A stretch of 9,546 nt of DNA from Fervidifonticultor_A octavus_A (GTDB lineage: Bacteria; Sysuimicrobiota; Sysuimicrobiia; Sysuimicrobiales; Humicultoraceae). Where the stretch lies: positions 1 through 9,546 of the forward strand of contig JAVKID010000103.1 in the NCBI GenBank assembly GCA_031459655.1, given 5' to 3'. The notes beneath the pieces were generated by a model. That model saw only the letters and a list, made by a program, of their open reading frames with translations, ran no database searches and had not been told where the DNA came from. The position numbers and the translations under genes are program-made. Positions 4,729 through 9,546 of this stretch are shown here, in pieces (positions within the stretch are counted from its first letter, which is position 1; each line of letters begins with the position of its first letter).

Positions 4729-6027
4729 ATGATGCGGCATGGGATTGCCACGTGTTCGTCCACCCGTCGGGCGAGGCGCCGGACAACCCAGCGCGGTGCC
4801 GCGCTCGCGCGGGTGGCGGCGGCCGTCATGGTCGGCCTGCTGTTCGCGAGCGGCGCGCCCGTGCGGGCGCAGACCGGGGCGCCGTCACCGGGAACGCCGT
4901 CCCCTGGTGCGGTCCCCTCCACCTACGTGCTCGGCCCCGAAGATGTGCTGGAAATCTCGGTGTGGGGATACCCCGACCTCACGCGCGTCGTCGCCGTGCT
5001 GCCCGACGGCCGTATCAGCGTGCCTCTGGTCGGCGCCGTGATGGCGGCCGGTCAGACCGTCGAACAGCTCACCCGGACGCTGGTGAGGGGGTTCGCGCGG
5101 TACATCCGCGAGCCGCAGGTGACGGTGATCGTCAAGGAGTTCCGCAAGGTGCGCGCCTCCGTGCTGGGCCAGGTGGCCAGGCCCGGCACCTACGCGCTGC
5201 CGCCTGGGGCGAGGCTGCTCGACCTGATCTCGGCCGCGGGCGGTCTCACCGAGGTGGCGTCGGTGGGCGACGCCCAGTTGCTGCGCGGCGGCAGGCCGGC
5301 GGTCACGGTCGACCTCGACCGCGTGCTGGCCGGAGACCCCGAGGCCAATGTGGAGTTGACGGGCGGCGAGACATTGGTGGTCCGAGAGGACCTGGTCAAC
5401 ATCGTCAACGTCGCCGGCGAGGTGGTCAAGCCGGGGCGCTATCGCCTCAAGGGCGAGATGCGCGTGCTCGACGTCCTGCTGCTGGCGGGCGGCCTCACCG
5501 AGAAGGCCTCGGTCACCGCGGCGCGGCTGGTGCGCGGCGGCGAGGCCCACAGCCTGGCGCTCGACGCCCTGCTACTGCGCCAGGACATGAGCCACAACGT
5601 GCGCCTGCGCCCCGGCGACACGCTGCTCGTGCCCGAAGAGACCAACAACAAGATCTACGTGCTGGGTGACGTGAACAGCCCCGGCGTCTTTCCCCTCAGG
5701 GGTGAGGTCACGCTGCTGCAGGCCGTGGCCATGGCGGGGGGGCCGGTGCAGCGCGGCCCGGCCACGGCCCGCACGATCCACATCGTACGCCGGGGTGCCG
5801 TGGAGCGCGCGGTGGTGGCGGGCGCGGCGAGCGGCATCAGGGTCGAGGCGCTGCCGGGCGGCCGGGCGCTGATCAGCGCCGACCTGCAGATGTTGCTGCG
5901 CAACGGCGGGACGCGCGATACCACCGTGCAGCCCGGCGACGTGATCGTCGTGCCCCAGTCCGGGCTCACGGGCCTGCAGATCGCCCTCAACATCCTGGCG
6001 GGGCTCGCCTGGCCGTTCCGCTGGTAA
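4729..6027 (+). CDS. Polysaccharide export protein with Poly_export and three SLBB domains (Wza-like)
   Basis: This 432-aa secreted protein would form or line the outer-envelope exit channel for an exopolysaccharide or capsule. ATG 4729 follows AGGAGG by nine bases. An Arg-rich n-region and hydrophobic stretch (24-43) end at VRA|Q (47/48), a signal peptidase I site; no lipobox Cys is seen, unlike Wza. A Pro/Gly linker leads to the Poly_export domain (about 66-138, with YVLGPEDVLEISVWGYPDLT). SLBB repeats follow at about 141-190, 225-272 and 309-356, each with a G-x-V-x-x-PG-x-(Y/F) turn and then an (A)GG. After an inserted segment comes a closing strand (QPGDVIVVP), and a hydrophobic C-terminus (412-432) may touch the membrane. 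It is the first gene of the export block and pairs functionally with the Wzz protein at 8483. Confidence 0.9.
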   Translation: MMRHGIATCSSTRRARRRTTQRGAALARVAAAVMVGLLFASGAPVRAQTGAPSPGTPSPGAVPSTYVLGPEDVLEISVWGYPDLTRVVAVLPDGRISVPLVGAVMAAGQTVEQLTRTLVRGFARYIREPQVTVIVKEFRKVRASVLGQVARPGTYALPPGARLLDLISAAGGLTEVASVGDAQLLRGGRPAVTVDLDRVLAGDPEANVELTGGETLVVREDLVNIVNVAGEVVKPGRYRLKGEMRVLDVLLLAGGLTEKASVTAARLVRGGEAHSLALDALLLRQDMSHNVRLRPGDTLLVPEETNNKIYVLGDVNSPGVFPLRGEVTLLQAVAMAGGPVQRGPATARTIHIVRRGAVERAVVAGAASGIRVEALPGGRALISADLQMLLRNGGTRDTTVQPGDVIVVPQSGLTGLQIALNILAGLAWPFRW

Positions 6028-6036
6028 GAGGGCCGA

Positions 6037-6052
6037 CCGGCAGGAAGGCCGG
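6037..6052 (+). other. Short hairpin between the SLBB and zinc-ribbon genes
   Basis: CCGGC-AGGAAG-GCCGG begins ten bases after the SLBB gene stop. The stem is only 5 bp with no T-run. It may be a minor mRNA 3' structure; termination is unlikely. Confidence 0.25.
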
Positions 6053-6073
6053 CCGATACCAGGGCTGGCGACG

Positions 6074-6304
6074 ATGCCCATCTACGAGTACCGCTGCGGG
6101 GACTGCCGGGCGCGCTTCTCGGTGTTCTTCCTGCCGCCCGAGCGGCCAAAACCGCGCTGCCGTCGGTGCGGCAGCACCAACGCCACGCGCCTGATGTCCC
6201 GCTTCGCGATGGTGCGCTCCGACGAGGCGCGCCTGGACGCTCTCGCCGATGATACCAACCTCGCCGACGTGGACGAGTCGGACCCGCGCAGCGTCGCGCG
6301 CTGA
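6074..6304 (+). CDS. FmdB-family zinc-ribbon protein, truncated by an in-frame TGA
   Basis: The 76-aa protein starts MPIYEYRC, the signature opening of FmdB-type putative regulatory zinc ribbons. Seen: C8-x2-C11 and C33-x2-C36, a complete Zn knuckle pair, then a charged helix ending DESDPRSVAR. Longer relatives known to me continue WM(R/K)xM..E.GEDLGPEFDE. Here the Trp codon position is TGA (6302-6304), and the next codons read MKRTGREVGEDLGPEFDEA in the same frame. The protein is therefore probably cut short by a nonsense mutation, though the zinc domain is intact and could still fold. The Shine-Dalgarno is weak (AGGG, 9 bases before the start). TGA serves as the stop of several other genes here, so it is unlikely to encode Trp. 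Confidence 0.8.
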   Translation: MPIYEYRCGDCRARFSVFFLPPERPKPRCRRCGSTNATRLMSRFAMVRSDEARLDALADDTNLADVDESDPRSVAR

Positions 6305-6416
6305 ATGAAGCGCACCGGACGCGAGGTGGGCGAAGACCTGGGTCCAGAGTTTGACGAGGCGAATGGGGACCATGGAGCAGGGTGGCGATGAGGAGGAGGC
6401 GGAGCCGTCCGACTGA
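6305..6416 (+). pseudogene. C-terminal remnant of the FmdB-family gene
   Basis: After the premature TGA, codons 6305-6361 continue the family C-terminus in the original frame (GEDLGPEFDEA). The frame then shifts: from 6363 the +1 frame gives MGTMEQGGDEEEAEPSD and a TGA at 6414-6416, an acidic tail like those of intact relatives. Two lesions within about 60 bases suggest decay rather than one sequencing error. Whether ATG 6305 is ever used as a restart is unknown; no Shine-Dalgarno is seen before it. Confidence 0.6.
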
Positions 6417-6452
6417 GTGGGATGTCCTGGTGGCTGCGACGGCGCGCAGGCT

Positions 6453-6998
6453 CTACGGAAGCAGGTCGCTGACGGCGATCCTGACCGTCGGGGCGGCCAG
6501 CGGCGCGATGCTGTCTCCAGGGGCCAGACGCATCGTCGTCCGGTAGGTGGATTCCTCGGGCTCCCGACAGACCTCCAGGACGCGGTCGACGAGGTTGACG
6601 ACCCAGTCCTCTGGGATGCGCGCGCTGGCGTACACCGCCTGCTTACGGGTGCGGTCGAACTCCAGCGTGGTATCGGCGACTTCGACCACCAGGACGGCCG
6701 TGGCCGGGTGGCGCTCGGCGCGACTTCGCGGCGGCCCCGCGACCACCGCCAGGTCGGGTTCGGGCTCAGACTCCGCCCCAAGCGCCAGGGGCAGTTGCAC
6801 GCGGACGCCGTACTCTGGGCCCAGCGCATGGAGAGCGTTCTGCGCCAGCTCGACGGCAGCCGCGTGTAGCGCGCTCTGGGGCGTCATCTCGACGATCTCT
6901 CCGTGGATGAGCTGGACGCGGGCTCCTGGAGGAAACGCACCGGCGGCAACCAGCCGGTCATACTCCTCCCGGGTCCACACCTTCGTGCGCACACCCAT
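6453..6998 (-). CDS. Uma2-family putative restriction-endonuclease-like protein (DUF820)
   Basis: The 181-aa protein has the PD-(D/E)xK nuclease fold of Uma2, a family widespread in cyanobacteria, Chloroflexota and other bacteria and of unproven biological role. Seen: the N-terminal WTREEYDRL, IHGEIVEM (31-38, Glu34), EPDLAVV (80-86, Asp82), VVEVADTTLEFDR (104-116, Glu106), Lys119 and the closing PEDWVVNL. Asp82, Glu106 and Lys119 are the likely metal and catalytic residues, and all are present. The length is normal. The start has a good Shine-Dalgarno (GGGAGGGG just upstream on this strand). It is the only gene on the - strand and interrupts the export genes; its ATG shares a CATG with the divergent Wzi-like gene. 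Confidence 0.88.
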   Translation of the reverse strand: MGVRTKVWTREEYDRLVAAGAFPPGARVQLIHGEIVEMTPQSALHAAAVELAQNALHALGPEYGVRVQLPLALGAESEPEPDLAVVAGPPRSRAERHPATAVLVVEVADTTLEFDRTRKQAVYASARIPEDWVVNLVDRVLEVCREPEESTYRTTMRLAPGDSIAPLAAPTVRIAVSDLLP

Positions 6999-8493
6999 GA
7001 CGCCCCTCCCTGGCGCTTATCATACCCGAAACGCGGCCGCATGGGCCGCCGTGACCGTCGCCGCCGGCCTGGCGCTGGGCTTTTTCGCCGGCGCGGCCGC
7101 GCACTCAAGCGCCGGCGCACACCCCGGCGCCGCCGCGCCCCGTCCCAACGCCGTGCTCGGCGCCAGCCATTGGGCCTACCCGGCGCTCTACCGATTGGCG
7201 GCTGCGGGGCTCGCACCCCTGTGGGCGGCCTCAGCCCGACCGCTGCCGCGCCTGGAGGTCGCGCGCATGGTGGCCGAAGCGCTCGAGCGCGCGGCCCAAT
7301 CCCAAACTGCCGGCGCGCCGCCCCGGGAATCCCTGCAGGCCGACCTGGCTGCGCTGCGCGACGAGTTCGCCGCCGAGCTGCGCCTGCTTGAGGAGGCGCA
7401 TGCCGGCCGGCAGCCCCACGGGGCTGCTACCAGCGCGGCCCTGGGCGTGGCCGTCGGTGCCGCTGGCACGGTACGCGCGGCCAGCGGCACCGCCCCGCGC
7501 TTCGTGAGACATGAGAGCGGCGGGCTCGATCTCGACCGCGCCTACCTCGGCGCGCGCGCCGGCGATGTCGCCCTCCAGGCGGGCCGCGACACCGTCTGGT
7601 GGGGGCCGGGCTTCCGCGGTGCGTTCCTGCTCTCGGACAACGCCGGGCCGCTCGACTACCTGAGCCTGTCGCTGACCTCGGGCCGGTTCCGCGTGGTCAA
7701 GCTGGTCGCGCCGCTGGCCGACCCCGAGCGGTATCTCTACGGGCTGCGGATGGACTGGCAGGCGCGCGACGACCTGCGGATCGGCTTCGGCGAGGTGCTG
7801 GCCGGCGCTGGCGGGCCCTCGGCGTTGTATGCCCTGAACGTCATCCCGGGGATCGCCTACGCCGTCGCTCTCCATGTGCGCGCCGCCTACGGCGACAACT
7901 ATAGCTTCACCCTCGACGCCGACTGGCGGCCGCGGCCCGGGGTGGTGGTCTACGGCGAGCTGTACGTGGACGACCTGGTCGTCTTCGACCCCTACAACCC
8001 CTTCCCGCACCGCGTAGCCGGCACTGTGGGCCTGTACCTGGCCGACCCTTTCGGCGACGGCCGCACCGGCCTGCGCTTCGAACACAGCCGGGCGACCAAC
8101 TGGATCTACGCGGCGCCCGCGCCGGGCGCGCACACCATTCGCGGCGGTCGGGCCATCGGGCATTGGTGCGCGCCCGACTGCGAGGTGTGGTCGGCGGCCA
8201 TGATCCGGCACCTGTCCCCGCGCGCCGGCGCGCTGGTCGGCTACGACCTGATCCGCAAGGGCGAGGGCCGGCTGGGCGAGACCTGGACCGACCCCGACAC
8301 TGCGTGGCGGCGCTATTACCTGTCGGGCGTGGTCGAGACGACCCACGCCCTGCGGGCCGGGGCCTGGGGGTCTGCGGGCGACCTGCGCGCGGCGCTGACC
8401 GCGGTCTGGAGCACCGCGTCCAACGCCGGGCACGTCGCCGGCGCGACCCGCCAGGGCTGGTTCATTCTGTGGGAGGCGACCTATGGGTTCTGA
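6997..8493 (+). CDS. SLH-domain outer-membrane protein with Wzi-like capsule assembly barrel
   Basis: The protein has 498 aa. A hydrophobic signal segment lies at about 14-36. An SLH-type motif follows at about 56-99 (HWAYPALYRLAAAGL, then RPLPRLEVARMVAEAL), then a helical, probably coiled-coil stretch (109-135). The rest is a beta-rich Wzi-like domain with GRDTVWWGPGFRGAFLLSDN (196-215), close to the Wzi family hallmark. The C-terminus WEATYGF ends in Phe, the outer-membrane barrel insertion signal. Wzi anchors capsule to the cell surface; SLH domains bind secondary cell-wall polymers. The protein may thus tie capsule, outer membrane and wall together. The ATG at 6997 lacks a Shine-Dalgarno; GTG 7051 is an alternative but drops the positive n-region. 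The stop overlaps the next gene by 11 bases. Confidence 0.82.
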   Translation: MTPLPGAYHTRNAAAWAAVTVAAGLALGFFAGAAAHSSAGAHPGAAAPRPNAVLGASHWAYPALYRLAAAGLAPLWAASARPLPRLEVARMVAEALERAAQSQTAGAPPRESLQADLAALRDEFAAELRLLEEAHAGRQPHGAATSAALGVAVGAAGTVRAASGTAPRFVRHESGGLDLDRAYLGARAGDVALQAGRDTVWWGPGFRGAFLLSDNAGPLDYLSLSLTSGRFRVVKLVAPLADPERYLYGLRMDWQARDDLRIGFGEVLAGAGGPSALYALNVIPGIAYAVALHVRAAYGDNYSFTLDADWRPRPGVVVYGELYVDDLVVFDPYNPFPHRVAGTVGLYLADPFGDGRTGLRFEHSRATNWIYAAPAPGAHTIRGGRAIGHWCAPDCEVWSAAMIRHLSPRAGALVGYDLIRKGEGRLGETWTDPDTAWRRYYLSGVVETTHALRAGAWGSAGDLRAALTAVWSTASNAGHVAGATRQGWFILWEATYGF

Positions 8494-9546
8494 GCTCACC
8501 GACGTCGAGCGGTCCGGCGGTCTACAGACGCCCCAGCCCGAGGACGAGCTCGGCCTGCGCGATTTGCTGGATGTGCTGCGCCGGCGCTGGTGGCTGCTGG
8601 CGATCACTACCGGCGTGGCACTCTCGGTGGCGCTGGGCCTGAGCCTGGGCATGGCACCCGTCTACCGCGGCCAGGCCACCGTGGTGGTCGACCGCAGCGG
8701 CTCCTCGTTCGCCATGACCGCCGACCTGACCGGCATCAGCCAGCAGGCTTTCGTGGACACCCTGACCGAGCTGGTCAAGAGTCGCGCCGTGGCCGCGCAG
8801 GCCCTCGAGCGCCTGGGCACCCCTGAGGAGGAGCGGCCCGCCCTGCTGGCGGCCCTGCAGCGCGGCCTGAAGGTGCGCCGCGTGCGCAACGCCGACCTGA
8901 TCGTCATCGAGGCCGAAGGACCCACGCCGGCCGCCGCCGCCCACTACACCAACGCCGTGGCGGAGGCGCTGCTGGCCTGGCACGTCGACTCGCGCCGCCA
9001 GCAGGCCTCCGCCGGCCGCCGCTTCATCGAAGAGCAGGTGGCGGCCGTAGGCCGCGAACTGCGCGCCGCCGAGGACGCCCTGGCCCGCTACAAGGTCGGC
9101 GCCGGACAGGTCTCGCTGTCAGAGCAGAGCACGCTCGCGGTGACCAAGCTGGCCGAGTTCGAGGCGCAGCGCCGCGCGGTGGCCACCGAGCGCCGGGGAG
9201 TCGAAGCCAGCCTGCGCGAGGCCCGCGCCGCGCTGGCCCGCCAGGCACCCACCGTGCCCGCGTCGTTCGTCGAGGGCGAAGATCCCGTCGTGGCCCAGGT
9301 CCGCGCCGACCTGGCCAGGCTCGAGCTGGAGCTGGTGGGCCTGCAGCGCCAGTTCACCGACCGCCACCCGCAGGTGCTGGCGACCCGGGCGCGCATCGAA
9401 GAAGCCAAGGCCCGCCTGCGCCGGCAGGCCGGCCGCACGCTGCTCTCGCAGGAATTCGCGGCCAACCCACTGCGCTCCGACCTGGCTGGCCAGATCATTA
9501 AACTCGAGGTCGAGCGCCAGGCCCTGCAGGCGCGCGAGGCCGCGCT
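8483..9546 (+). CDS. Wzz/GumC-family polysaccharide chain-length determinant, 3' end missing
   Basis: This is an inner-membrane polysaccharide co-polymerase that sets chain length and contacts the SLBB export channel across the periplasm. 354 residues are visible and the frame is open at the window end. ATG 8483 has GGGAGG (8471-8476) six bases upstream and overlaps the Wzi-like gene by 11 bases, indicating coupling. Seen: a cytoplasmic acidic N-terminus with LRDLLDVLRRRWWLL (25-39), the Wzz entry motif, then a first membrane helix (about 37-57). The APVYRGQATVVV strand follows, and then long coiled-coil helices (about 175-250 and 265-316) in the periplasm. QFTDRHPQVLATRARI (290-305) matches the GNVR-type region. 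The second membrane helix and any fused tyrosine-kinase domain would lie downstream. Confidence 0.9.
   Translation, partial: MGSELTDVERSGGLQTPQPEDELGLRDLLDVLRRRWWLLAITTGVALSVALGLSLGMAPVYRGQATVVVDRSGSSFAMTADLTGISQQAFVDTLTELVKSRAVAAQALERLGTPEEERPALLAALQRGLKVRRVRNADLIVIEAEGPTPAAAAHYTNAVAEALLAWHVDSRRQQASAGRRFIEEQVAAVGRELRAAEDALARYKVGAGQVSLSEQSTLAVTKLAEFEAQRRAVATERRGVEASLREARAALARQAPTVPASFVEGEDPVVAQVRADLARLELELVGLQRQFTDRHPQVLATRARIEEAKARLRRQAGRTLLSQEFAANPLRSDLAGQIIKLEVERQALQAREAA

Noticed and set aside
4732..4734. Second ATG as the start of the SLBB export gene
   Set aside because: ATG 4729 has the better spacing (nine bases) from AGGAGG; the difference is one residue in the signal peptide.
7078..7085. 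T-run in CTTTTTCG considered as a terminator
   Set aside because: It lies inside the signal-peptide coding region of the Wzi-like gene (Phe codons) with no adjoining stem.
7231..8652. Long - strand open frame opposite the Wzi-like gene
   Set aside because: It is a shadow frame typical of GC-rich coding DNA; its sequence is low-complexity and Pro/Gly/Arg-rich, and the + strand frame has clear family motifs.

Overview
The window is GC-rich bacterial DNA with dense gene packing, frequent GTG starts and strong Shine-Dalgarno sites. It reads as a short housekeeping block, then a tRNA gene, then the start of an exopolysaccharide or capsule export locus. An outer-membrane beta-barrel protein carries an N-terminal S-layer-homology (SLH) domain and a C-terminal Phe. 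This suggests a diderm bacterium whose outer membrane is tethered through SLH domains, as in Negativicutes, Deinococcus-Thermus, cyanobacteria and several deep terrabacterial candidate phyla. I cannot name the species; the high GC and divergent IspH and Fpg sequences fit a poorly sampled lineage.

Housekeeping block (1-3408, all + strand). The 3' part of ispH (isoprenoid synthesis) overlaps der (ribosome assembly GTPase) by four bases. mutM/fpg (DNA base-excision repair) and a small DUF971 protein follow. The stop codon of the DUF971 gene is also the TGn of an extended -10 promoter that appears to drive a tRNA-Pro(GGG) gene.

Control segment (3409-4728). A hairpin closed by a cUUCGg tetraloop and a palindrome in an AT-rich patch precede a gene for a NusG paralogue of the RfaH/LoaP/UpxY kind. 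Next come a small DUF2292-like gene and a 229-base leader. The leader contains a very strong 64-base hairpin that encloses a possible 9-codon leader ORF with its own Shine-Dalgarno. A specialised NusG followed by a structured leader and then polysaccharide export genes suggests dedicated transcription antitermination of the locus.

Export block (4729-9546). This holds a polysaccharide export protein (Poly_export plus three SLBB repeats, signal peptide), an FmdB-type zinc-ribbon gene that looks broken (nonsense codon plus frameshift), and an antisense Uma2-family nuclease-fold gene. An SLH-plus-Wzi-like outer-membrane barrel follows, then the first 354 codons of a Wzz/GumC chain-length regulator. 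The Uma2 and Wzi start codons share one CATG. Together the SLBB, Wzi-like and Wzz proteins would form an envelope-spanning path for export and surface attachment of a polysaccharide. The glycosyltransferases and polymerase presumably lie downstream.
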